64,000 bases of DNA from Bacillota bacterium. Lineage in GTDB: Bacteria > Bacillota > SHA-98 > UBA4971. The position numbers were made by a program, and so were the translations under genes. Of this stretch, positions 26,374-33,266 are shown in pieces (the first letter of the stretch is position 1; every line of letters begins with the position of its first letter). The notes beneath the pieces were generated by a model, which was given only the letters and a program-made list of their open reading frames with translations, was not told where the DNA came from and did not search any database. The stretch lies in NCBI GenBank assembly GCA_024653485.1, contig JANLFY010000001.1:230160-294159 (forward strand), in the 5' to 3' direction.

Positions 26374-26431
26374 TCAAACCACCTTCCTCAAGACGGAGAC
26401 ACACTGCCAGGAACTACGCCGTACTCTCGAT

Positions 26432-27154
26432 TCAGCGTCTGGCTGCGGCTTCGGCCACGAACGCCGCGAATATCTCGAGCATCGCGGGGTATGAGTCTGT
26501 CATGCACTCTGGATGCCATTGCACACCTACTACGAAGAGATCATGGGCTGACTCGATTGCCTCAATCACTCCATCAGTGGAGCGCGCTGACACGAAGAAG
26601 CCTGGGGCGACATTCCGGATGGCTTGGTGGTGGAAGGAGTTCACGGCCACGTCGCCCGCGCCCACCATCCCGGCCAGTTTGGAGTGGCGCTCCACGACGA
26701 CTTTGTGGCTGGCGTGGTACCGAGGCGCGTCTTGCCTATGTTTGATGGCCCCTTTGACCTGGGACTGGATGTCTTGGTACAGGGTTCCGCCCATGGCAAC
26801 GTTCAAGACCTGAATCCCGCGGCAGATCGCGAGGAGAGGGGTGCCCGCCTCGATGGCCGCCCGAACCAGGGCTAGCTCGAATTCGTCGCGCTCGGGATCG
26901 ATGTGTCCGAGATGCGGGTGGGGCTCCTCTCCGAAGTAGCTGGGATCGAGGTCCGCTCCGCCCGAAAGGAGGATGCCGTCAAGGACGCCCGCCAGGCGCG
27001 CCGCGGATTCACCGTCGCTCGCAGGCAGAATCACGACCTGACCCCCGGCTTTGGTGACGGCACATACGTAGTCCTGGGGCAGCGAGTACTTCCTTGACTC
27101 TCCCGTCTCACCAGCAGCGGAACTCGTACACGTCACTCCAACGAGTGGCCGCAA
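26432..27154 (-). CDS. Gamma-glutamyl hydrolase, PuuD-like class I glutamine amidotransferase
   Basis: Class I GATase-fold peptidase C26 of about 240 residues. Catalytic residues are clear: the nucleophile Cys in LLAICRGIQVLN, and His/Glu in GVQWHPECM; GILLSGGADLDPSYF is the oxyanion strand. The closest described function is cleavage of gamma-glutamyl-GABA, but gamma-D-glutamyl or other gamma-Glu peptides are equally possible here. I prefer the TTG six bases after GGGAGAGGGA. An ATG at 27253 would add 33 residues without homology, has no ribosome site and abuts the T-tract of the mazF terminator. It lies 58 bases upstream of the asparaginase gene. Confidence 0.85.
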   Translation of the reverse strand: MRPLVGVTCTSSAAGETGESRKYSLPQDYVCAVTKAGGQVVILPASDGESAARLAGVLDGILLSGGADLDPSYFGEEPHPHLGHIDPERDEFELALVRAAIEAGTPLLAICRGIQVLNVAMGGTLYQDIQSQVKGAIKHRQDAPRYHASHKVVVERHSKLAGMVGAGDVAVNSFHHQAIRNVAPGFFVSARSTDGVIEAIESAHDLFVVGVQWHPECMTDSYPAMLEIFAAFVAEAAARR

Positions 27155-27254
27155 GCTCAATCCCTCTCCCGCGGCGCGCGCTCGGGCGCGAGATAGCGCG
27201 TCGCCCCAGCTAGTATTCGCCTGCACGGCGCGAAATCCTTCGGGCCGGCCCATG

Positions 27255-27292
27255 AAAAGCCGCGAGCCGAGGGGCTAGTGACTCCGCGGCTC
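27255..27292 (-). terminator. Intrinsic terminator after mazF
   Basis: On the minus strand, AGCCGCGGAG and CTCGCGGCT form a stem with one bulge around a Gly/Leu-rich loop, followed by TTTT. It ends the toxin-antitoxin transcript before the gamma-glutamyl hydrolase gene. Confidence 0.65.
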
Positions 27293-27331
27293 GCTCCTTG
27301 TGAGCCGTGCCGAGCGATGCTAGGCTCCCGT

Positions 27332-27691
27332 TCAGATTTCCACCAGGCCTAGGCTGATCTCGAGCGCCTTGTCGACCCGATCCATGGTGACGGGGTCCAG
27401 ATGGGAGACTTTCTCGATGAGCCGGCGGCGGTCTATGGTTCGCACCTGCTCGAGGAGGATCACCGAATCCGCCGGCAGTCGGCTCTTGGTCGCGGGCAGT
27501 TCCACGTGGGTGGGAAGTCGCGCCTTGTCGATGCGCGACGTGATGGCGGCCACGATCGTGGTTGGGCTGTAGCGGTTCCCGATGTCGTTCTGGAGGACGA
27601 GCACCGGCCGGGTGCCCCCTTGCTCCGAGCCTATTACAGGATTAAGGTCAGCGTAAAAGACGTCGCCGCGCCTAAGCTCCCTCGGTTCCAT
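27332..27691 (-). CDS. mazF: MazF/PemK-type endoribonuclease toxin
   Basis: mRNA interferase of 119 residues. It has the PemK-family SH3-like barrel: [19 protein letters not shown] (catalytic Arg region), [30 protein letters not shown] and [13 protein letters not shown] with the second catalytic segment. The C-terminal half matches Bacillus NdoA (EndoA), which cleaves U^ACAU. The ATG chosen lies 20 bases inside the end of the antitoxin gene; a start 24 bases further upstream (ATG AGG AGG) is possible. It pairs with the ribbon-helix-helix gene immediately upstream. Unlike in Bacillus, alr is not adjacent. Confidence 0.93.
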   Translation of the reverse strand: MEPRELRRGDVFYADLNPVIGSEQGGTRPVLVLQNDIGNRYSPTTIVAAITSRIDKARLPTHVELPATKSRLPADSVILLEQVRTIDRRRLIEKVSHLDPVTMDRVDKALEISLGLVEI

Positions 27692-27965
27692 TACCCCGCG
27701 CCAGGACCTCCTCATATAGGGCAAGGGCTTCGTTCTCCGCAGCCAAAGCCTCGCCGGCGAGTTGGAGGTTCAGGCCAGCCATCTCGCGGTAGCCCTCTTT
27801 CAGCTTCTCACGCAGCTCCAGCCTGCGCTTCTCCTCGATGTAGAGCCGCATGGCCTCTCTAATGAACTCGCTACGGTTCCGATGCTCCTGCCTCGCGGCC
27901 CCGTCGACTTCCTGCAAGAGACTATCCGGCAGGGTGATCATGATCCTCCTGACATGCTGGGCCAC
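27672..27965 (-). CDS. mazE: Ribbon-helix-helix antitoxin of the MazF pair
   Basis: Protein of 97 residues whose N-terminus ([17 protein letters not shown], then [15 protein letters not shown]) is a CopG-type RHH DNA-binding fold, like Bacillus NdoAI. The rest is a charged helical tail ([20 protein letters not shown]) that should wrap the toxin. GTG was chosen as start because GGAGGGG precedes it by five bases and the RHH begins nine residues later; longer in-frame versions run through the promoter. RHH antitoxins usually repress their own operon, and a 12-bp palindrome lies in the leader. Confidence 0.88.
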   Translation of the reverse strand: MAQHVRRIMITLPDSLLQEVDGAARQEHRNRSEFIREAMRLYIEEKRRLELREKLKEGYREMAGLNLQLAGEALAAENEALALYEEVLARGNGTEGA

Positions 27966-27993
27966 CGCAACCCCTCCGCTCCCCCAGGCGCCA

Positions 27994-28005
27994 CAGTATA
28001 TACTG
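27994..28005. promoter_or_regulatory. Perfect 12-bp palindrome, likely RHH operator
   Basis: CAGTATATACTG lies between the -10 box and the start codon of the antitoxin gene, where binding would block transcription. RHH proteins commonly bind short AT-centred palindromes. The link to this antitoxin is inferred from position. Confidence 0.6.
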
Positions 28006-28019
28006 CAGTCTACACCGGC

Positions 28020-28049
28020 ATTATATACACGCGCGGGAAAGGCTGTCAA
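28020..28049 (-). promoter_or_regulatory. Sigma-A type promoter of the mazEF operon
   Basis: On the minus strand, TTGACA and TATAAT with an 18-base spacer; both hexamers are perfect matches. It fires away from tsaE. Confidence 0.85.
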
Positions 28050-28254
28050 CGACATATGCAGACACCGAGCGCATTTGAACGAGGCTGGGTCCGCCTGGCC
28101 GCAGCATTGTTCAGAGGGGCTTTGCGCCCGTGGGATGTGCGACGGGGGATGGGATCGCTCGACTTTCGGCCAGGCGAGGTCGGGACTATTTGTACACGGG
28201 GTCAGCTGGGGTCGGCAGTCGGCATCCTCATTGTGGATTCCAGGCTCATGCATG

Positions 28255-28263
28255 TGGTATAAT
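28255..28263 (+). promoter_or_regulatory. Extended -10 promoter of the tsaE operon
   Basis: TGGTATAAT gives a perfect -10 with a TGn extension. No good -35 is present at 16-18 bases. The tsaE start lies 38 bases downstream. The rest of the 335-base divergent gap, apart from the mazEF promoter and palindrome, shows nothing else recognisable. Confidence 0.65.
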
Positions 28264-28300
28264 CTGCTTGGATTTCTGCTACGGGCAGGAGGTTCGGCCG

Positions 28301-28912
28301 TTGCTTGTGTACCGGGCTTGCAGCCCGCGTGACACGAGAAAGCTGGGTGAAGCCCTCGGGAGGCTCCTTGGACCGGGAGACGTGGTCTGTCTCGAAGGCC
28401 ATCTAGGCGCGGGTAAGACCGTGTTCGTGCAGGGCCTGGCGGCGGGCATGGAAGTCAAGGGGCGGGTGACGAGCCCGACTTTCACCATAGTTCACGAGCA
28501 TCCGGGGAAGGTCCCCCTGTACCACATCGACGCCTACAGGTTGGAGGGGGTCTCGGACGCCGAGACTGCAGGAATAGACGAATGCCTGTACGGGGGAGGG
28601 GCCGCGGCCGTCGAATGGCCGGAGAGGATCCGTCATCTCCTGCCCGAAGAAAGACTGGACGTGGAGATCAGGATTCCTCCGGATGGCGACTCGGGTGCCG
28701 ACGATGGTGACCGGGATGGTGACCGGATAGAGGGCAACACGCGCGGCGGAAGATGCGGCGATGGAGAGGGACCGAATGCGGGAGGGACCGGGCTCGACGG
28801 ATGTGACTGCGACGAGGGCAGCAGCGCCAGGGAGATAGTGTTCCTCCCTCGCGGGGAGAGGTTTCGTTGCATGATCGAGGAGTTGAGGGCGCTTGCGGGT
28901 CCTGGGTATTGA
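28301..28912 (+). CDS. tsaE: TsaE, ATPase of tRNA t6A synthesis
   Basis: P-loop ATPase that assists TsaB-TsaD in forming N6-threonylcarbamoyl-adenosine at tRNA position 37. It has DVVCLEGHLGAGKTVFVQGL (Walker A), RVTSPTFTIVHEH, LYHIDAYRLE and AAVEWPERI, the family core. TTG after AGGAGG is the likely start; GTG two codons on is the alternative. At about 203 residues it is longer than usual (about 150-160). The excess is a Gly/Asp-rich, low-complexity insertion near the C-terminus (from PPDGDSGADDGDRDGD to DEGSSAREI), after which family sequence resumes (REIVFLPRGERF). Its 3' end overlaps tsaB. Confidence 0.92.
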   Translation: MLVYRACSPRDTRKLGEALGRLLGPGDVVCLEGHLGAGKTVFVQGLAAGMEVKGRVTSPTFTIVHEHPGKVPLYHIDAYRLEGVSDAETAGIDECLYGGGAAAVEWPERIRHLLPEERLDVEIRIPPDGDSGADDGDRDGDRIEGNTRGGRCGDGEGPNAGGTGLDGCDCDEGSSAREIVFLPRGERFRCMIEELRALAGPGY

Positions 28913-29699
28913 CACTTCGACGTTCACCGGAGGCGTGGCGCTAGTATCCGACGACGAAGTGGTCGCCGAATACAGCGCCATTGTAACGAGGAGGAACTCT
29001 GAAAGTGTCGCAGCCGCATGTGAGAGGCTCCTGGCGGAGGCTGGATGGAGTGTCTGTGACCTCGACGCCGTGGCGGTGGCAGTAGGCCCCGGGTCGTTCA
29101 CCGGCGTCCGCATAGGGGTGGCTACCGCCAAAGCCCTCGCCTACGTGCTCGACGTGCCTATCGGCGCGGTAGTGACCCTGGACGCCATAGCGGCGAACCT
29201 TCCGTTTTCGGACGCACTCATCTGCCCGCTCATTTCGGCCAGGCGCGACATCGTCTACTCGGCTGTGTACCGCGTGCGAGGGCTCTATCCCGAGAGGGTG
29301 AGCGACTACGAGGTGGGGAGCGTACGTGAGGTCGTAAGACGCGTGCTCGACCGCGCGGGTGCGGGTGTTTGCGACGGCGTGCATGCCCTTGGCGCCGCAG
29401 GTGTCGCTTTGGGAGACGGGCGGGGCGTGAGGAAAGAAAGGGTTGTCTTCGTGGGCGATGGCGCGAGGGCGCACAGACGGCTCATCCTGGAGAGCGCGGG
29501 CGAAGGGCTTGCGACCGGACCGGAATGGTGCGTCGCCCCTCGTCCGGCTGTTGTGGCTGCTCTCGGAAGGATCGCTGTCGGCTCCGGTCAATCCAGGAAC
29601 GCGTTTGAAGTTGAGCCGTTCTATCTGGGGAAGTCCAGCGCCGAAACGGCGCACGGTGGGACGGCGTCATGCGGGGGGCGTGCGCGAGGTGGATGTTGA
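28893..29699 (+). CDS. tsaB: TsaB, scaffold subunit of t6A synthesis
   Basis: Non-catalytic ASKHA-fold partner of TsaD, 268 residues. The N-terminal half is typical: VLGIDTSTFTGGVALV, AVAVGPGSFTGVRIGVATAK and VVTLDAIAANLPF. The C-terminal half is more divergent, with a Gly-rich segment around residues 155-190. TTG start overlaps tsaE by 20 bases. It is the second gene of tsaE-tsaB-rimI-tsaD, the standard Bacillota order. Confidence 0.92.
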   Translation: MRVLGIDTSTFTGGVALVSDDEVVAEYSAIVTRRNSESVAAACERLLAEAGWSVCDLDAVAVAVGPGSFTGVRIGVATAKALAYVLDVPIGAVVTLDAIAANLPFSDALICPLISARRDIVYSAVYRVRGLYPERVSDYEVGSVREVVRRVLDRAGAGVCDGVHALGAAGVALGDGRGVRKERVVFVGDGARAHRRLILESAGEGLATGPEWCVAPRPAVVAALGRIAVGSGQSRNAFEVEPFYLGKSSAETAHGGTASCGGRARGGC

Positions 29700-30171
29700 G
29701 ATCAGCCCCATGCGGCAGTCGGATCTCGATGACGTCATGAGGATAGAGAAGGCTTCATTCCCGACTCCGTGGTCACGTAACGCGTTCCTCTCGGAGATCT
29801 ACGAAAACAGCAGGGCGTGTTACCTTGTTGCGCGCCAGAGCGGCAAGGTGATAGGCTATGTGGGCATATGGATAATCCTCGAGGAAGGCCACATCACCAA
29901 CATCGCCGTGCACCCTGACTTTCGACGCCGCGGCATAGGGGAGAGGCTCATGAAGGCCATCATGGATTACGCGCGGTCGAAAGGGGCAAAGAGGTTCACC
30001 CTCGAGGTGAGAGTCTCGAACGTGGGGGCGCAGAAGCTCTACGAGAAACTTGGGTTCGTGAGCGCCGGCATACGTCCTGGTTACTACCACGACAACGGTG
30101 AGGACGCCATGATCATGTGGAGGAACGAACAACGTCCGCGCGGTCGGCCTGCGAGGGACGACAATGGGTGA
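29680..30171 (+). CDS. rimI: RimI, ribosomal protein S18 N-acetyltransferase
   Basis: GNAT acetyltransferase of about 163 residues predicted to acetylate the N-terminus of ribosomal protein S18. Acetyl-CoA binding motif A is readable (ITNIAVHPDFRRRGIGERLM), followed by ARSKGAKRFTLEVRVSN and KLYEKLGFVSAGIRPGYY, the RimI signature. It overlaps tsaB by 20 bases and tsaD by 8. The GTG start after GGGGGG is uncertain; a GTG nine bases later and an ATG at about 29710 are alternatives. Confidence 0.9.
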   Translation: MREVDVEISPMRQSDLDDVMRIEKASFPTPWSRNAFLSEIYENSRACYLVARQSGKVIGYVGIWIILEEGHITNIAVHPDFRRRGIGERLMKAIMDYARSKGAKRFTLEVRVSNVGAQKLYEKLGFVSAGIRPGYYHDNGEDAMIMWRNEQRPRGRPARDDNG

Positions 30172-31201
30172 GACTAGTTACGGCGCGTTCCACGTGCTTG
30201 GGCTGGAGACAAGCTGCGATGAGACTTCATGTGCAGTGTTGGAAGGGAACGGTTCGTGTGAAGCACCGGGATTGCGCTTGCGGTCAAACGTAGTCGCCTC
30301 CCAGGTGAATCTTCACCGGAGATTCGGCGGCGTCGTTCCCGAGGTGGCCTCGCGGAGGCACGTCGAGGTCATCATTCCCGTGATAGACCAGGCACTGAGG
30401 AACGCCGGGCTCCGCGCGTCGGACGTCGCGGCGGTGGCGGCCACGCATGGTCCGGGCCTCGTGGGCGCCATACTAGTGGGTCTATCCGCAGCCAAGGCGA
30501 TCGCGATGGCCCGGCGGGTGCCGTTCATCGGGGTGAATCACGTCGAGGCGCACTTGTACGCGAATTTCATCGAGCATCCGGACCTCCGCCCTCCATTTGT
30601 GTGCCTCGTGGTGTCAGGTGGGCATACGGACCTCGTGTACCTTGAGAGCCACGGCAGCCGCGAGGTAATGGGTCGGACTCGCGACGACGCAGCTGGCGAA
30701 GCGTTCGACAAGGTCGCGCGGGTTCTTGGGCTGGGCTATCCAGGTGGGCCCGCCATCGACGATGCGGCGCGCGTCGGAGACCCCAGTGCGATCCGGTTTC
30801 CCAGGGCATTCCTTGAGGAAGGCTCGTACGATTTCAGCTTCAGCGGGCTAAAGACGGCTGTAGTTAACTACGTGAAGAAAGCCCGCTCGGCAAACGTGCC
30901 TGATATCGCCGCCGGCTTTCAGGAGGCGGTGGTGGACGTGCTCGTCGAGAAGACCGTGAGGGCGGCTCGGGACAAGGGCGTGGAGATTGTAGCGCTCGCG
31001 GGAGGCGTGGCGGCCAACTCGAGGCTGAGAGAGAGAATGGGGGCCCGGTCATCAGAAGTTGGATTGAGGCTGGTGATTCCCTCGCCCGGTCTGTGCACCG
31101 ACAACGCTGCGATGGTGGCATGCGCGGGTTACTTCCGGCTCTGTAGAGGTGAAAGAAGCCCCTTGGAGCTTCCGGCCGTCCCTGACCTGGGGCTCGAGTA
31201 G
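30164..31201 (+). CDS. tsaD: TsaD, catalytic subunit of tRNA t6A synthesis
   Basis: Universal Kae1/TsaD threonylcarbamoyl transferase of 345 residues. The metal-binding HVEAH in GVNHVEAHLYANF, VSGGHTDLVYL, GEAFDKVARVLGLGYPGGP, FSFSGLKTAVVNYV and LAGGVAANSRLRERM are all intact. It uses threonylcarbamoyl-AMP (made by TsaC, not in this window). Last gene of the four-gene operon. A DnaA-box cluster starts about 90 bases after its stop. Confidence 0.96.
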   Translation: MGETSYGAFHVLGLETSCDETSCAVLEGNGSCEAPGLRLRSNVVASQVNLHRRFGGVVPEVASRRHVEVIIPVIDQALRNAGLRASDVAAVAATHGPGLVGAILVGLSAAKAIAMARRVPFIGVNHVEAHLYANFIEHPDLRPPFVCLVVSGGHTDLVYLESHGSREVMGRTRDDAAGEAFDKVARVLGLGYPGGPAIDDAARVGDPSAIRFPRAFLEEGSYDFSFSGLKTAVVNYVKKARSANVPDIAAGFQEAVVDVLVEKTVRAARDKGVEIVALAGGVAANSRLRERMGARSSEVGLRLVIPSPGLCTDNAAMVACAGYFRLCRGERSPLELPAVPDLGLE

Positions 31202-31293
31202 TGAGGGGTTGGGGACGAGGTAAAGTTGCGGGACCGGCTTGGCGCGCCGTGCCGCCGCGCGCTGCGGACCATCCCGCCACGGGACTTCGCGGC

Positions 31294-31323
31294 TGTGGAT
31301 AAGGCTGTGGATAATGTGGATTA
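31294..31323. promoter_or_regulatory. Cluster of three DnaA boxes
   Basis: TGTGGATAA occurs twice (31294 and 31306) and TGTGGATTA once (31315). The first two are exact matches to the DnaA box (TTATCCACA on the other strand); the third has one mismatch. Spacing start to start is 12 and 9 bases, all in one orientation. They lie in the 313-base gap between tsaD and the LCP gene, with AT-richer sequence (ATTAATGTATATG) 40 bases downstream. No dnaA, dnaN or gidA gene is near, so this is not an obvious oriC; DnaA-regulated transcription or a titration site is more likely. Confidence 0.65.
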
Positions 31324-31514
31324 GAGGGAATATCTGGGAGATACGGATACACCACCCATTAATGTATATGCGACACCCCTCGGGATCATGACGGCGTCCT
31401 GAGGGGGCTTTCCCCCGCGCAATCGGCTTTGCGGGCTCCAGGTCGGGGTAAGCGGCCAGGGCGGGATGTCTGGCGTGGCACTGCTGAGGCGCGGGATAAA
31501 GGGGGAGTTGGAAC

Positions 31515-32483
31515 ATGGAACGTATGGGGGGCGACGGCATCGGCGCCGGGCTTGCGGGGCTGCAGCCAGGCCCCATAGGCCCTAGCCCGTTTGAGCCAGC
31601 GGAGGGGCCGCGCCACGTGACGGTGCGGCGGGTTCTCTTCGTGTTACTCGTTGCCCTCGCCGCGCTTGCGATCTCTGTGTACGTGCTGGTGTCCTCCTGG
31701 CTCGCGCCCGGAGCAACCTTCGGCGTGGAGGACCGGCCTGTGAACGTCCTTGTCCTCGGAACGGACAGAACGTACGACGACCGCGGGAAACCCATGGAAG
31801 GCCCAGCAAGGGCAGACGCCATCATGCTCGTGTCGGTGAACCCGAAGGCGAACAGAATGTACCTGGTTTCGATTCCGAGGGACACCAAGGCGCGGATCGA
31901 AGGCCACGGAACGGGCAAGGTGAACGCGTCGCATACCTACGGCGGCCAGGACCTCACGAGGAGGACTGTCGAGGATCTCGTTGGCGTCCCGATAGACCGG
32001 TATGTGGAGATCGACTTCCAAGGATTCGTGCGCGTCATCGACGCTTTGGGAGGCGTGGAGGTCGAGGTGGACAAGGACCTGTACTACGTGGACAGGGCGG
32101 GGGGCTTAAAGGTCGACTTGAAGAAGGGCAGGCAGGTGCTCAACGGCGCGGAAGCGCTCGGGTACGTGAGGTATCGAGCCGACGCGCTCGGTGACATCAA
32201 CCGGGTGAAGCGCCAGCAGAACCTCCTGAAGGCCGTCGCCCGCAAGGCCACACGAATCCGGGACCTGGGCAAGGCCACCAAGATCCTGGCCATCTTGATG
32301 GAGCACGTCCGGACCGACATGTCCCGGCGGGATATAGCGTCCATCGGGTGGTTCTTGGTGAGGACCAGGGCAGAGGTCGTGTCGGAGACGTTGCCCGGGG
32401 AGTTTTCCCCGTTGTATTGGGTCCCCGATCATGAACGCATAGGCGACCTAGTGGAGGCGATGAACGAGGGCTTCAACCGATGA
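31515..32483 (+). CDS. LytR-CpsA-Psr (LCP) family cell-wall ligase
   Basis: Membrane-anchored phosphotransferase of 322 residues that attaches teichoic acid or other glycopolymers to peptidoglycan. One transmembrane segment (VLFVLLVALAALAISVYVLV, about residues 38-57) is followed by the extracellular LCP domain: NVLVLGTDRTYDDRG, GPARADAIMLVSVNPK, LVSIPRDTKARIEG (catalytic Arg/Asp), NASHTYGG and YVRYRADALGDINRVKRQQ with the lipid-phosphate contacts. The ATG follows AAAGGGGGAG. The DnaA-box cluster lies in its upstream region. Confidence 0.93.
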   Translation: MERMGGDGIGAGLAGLQPGPIGPSPFEPAEGPRHVTVRRVLFVLLVALAALAISVYVLVSSWLAPGATFGVEDRPVNVLVLGTDRTYDDRGKPMEGPARADAIMLVSVNPKANRMYLVSIPRDTKARIEGHGTGKVNASHTYGGQDLTRRTVEDLVGVPIDRYVEIDFQGFVRVIDALGGVEVEVDKDLYYVDRAGGLKVDLKKGRQVLNGAEALGYVRYRADALGDINRVKRQQNLLKAVARKATRIRDLGKATKILAILMEHVRTDMSRRDIASIGWFLVRTRAEVVSETLPGEFSPLYWVPDHERIGDLVEAMNEGFNR

Positions 32484-32540
32484 GGCGCGGTTGACTGAGG
32501 CGGTCGATAGGCGTGGGCAGAGTGAGGGAGGTATCGGGGG

Positions 32541-33266
32541 ATGGTGCACATCGACGTGGCGCTTGTTCCACAGGAGATCGAGGCCAGGAGCTTGAGCGGG
32601 ATCACGGCGGTAGTCATCGATGTGTTGAGAGCCAGCACTACTATCTCATGCGCAATCTCGAATGGCTGCGACGAGGTCATTCCCACCGTCTCAGTGGAGG
32701 AGGCGGTGGAGATCTCGCGCGCCTACGCGAGGGGTGACTATCTTCTTTGCGGGGAGAGGAAAGGGGAGAAGATAGAGGGCTTCGACCTGGGCAACTCACC
32801 GCTGGAATACACGGAGGATCGCGTGGCGGGAAAGAAGATAATCATAACCACCACCAACGGCACGTGCGCAATCAGGGCGGCGAAGGCTGCGGACGAAGTC
32901 ATCGTCGGATCGTGTTGGAACCTGTCGGCAGCTTGTGAGCGTGCCGTGTCCACCGGCAGGGACATCCTAATCGTGTGTGCAGGCGAGGGCAAGAGATTCA
33001 CCCTGGAAGACGCGGTATGCGCCGGCATGATGTGCGAGCGCATCGCTTCCATGATCGAAGTGGACGAGTCCGACGGGTGCGTCGCAGCACGGCGCCTCTA
33101 CGCTGCTTTTCGTGACAACGTCGCGGCGGCGATCGCCGGCTCGGAACACGCCCGTCATCTTGCGCGCATAGGCTTCGGCGACGACGTGGCGATAGCCGCG
33201 CAGGTGGACAAGATCAGCGTGGTGCCGGTGCTGCACGGCGGGCATATCGTGCGTAGGGCAGAGTGA
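32541..33266 (+). CDS. comB: ComB, 2-phosphosulfolactate phosphatase
   Basis: Mg2+-dependent phosphatase of 241 residues that converts 2-phosphosulfolactate to 3-sulfolactate. The family motifs AVVIDVLRASTTI, LCGERKGEKIEGFDLGNSP and IITTTNGTCAIRAAK are present. In methanogens the step belongs to coenzyme M synthesis; in Bacillus, sulfolactate accumulates in spores. No comA or comC is nearby. It shares four bases (GTGA) with the SpoIID-like gene, so the two are co-translated, which favours the spore explanation. The ATG follows GAGGGAGG. Confidence 0.93.
   Translation: MVHIDVALVPQEIEARSLSGITAVVIDVLRASTTISCAISNGCDEVIPTVSVEEAVEISRAYARGDYLLCGERKGEKIEGFDLGNSPLEYTEDRVAGKKIIITTTNGTCAIRAAKAADEVIVGSCWNLSAACERAVSTGRDILIVCAGEGKRFTLEDAVCAGMMCERIASMIEVDESDGCVAARRLYAAFRDNVAAAIAGSEHARHLARIGFGDDVAIAAQVDKISVVPVLHGGHIVRRAE

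Noticed and set aside
27155-27253. N-terminal extension of the gamma-glutamyl hydrolase from ATG at 27253
   Set aside because: No ribosome site, no homology, and the ATG sits against the T-tract of the mazF terminator.
31294-31323. Replication origin (oriC)
   Set aside because: DnaA boxes are present, but there is no dnaA, dnaN, gidA or rpmH and no clear AT-rich unwinding element nearby.
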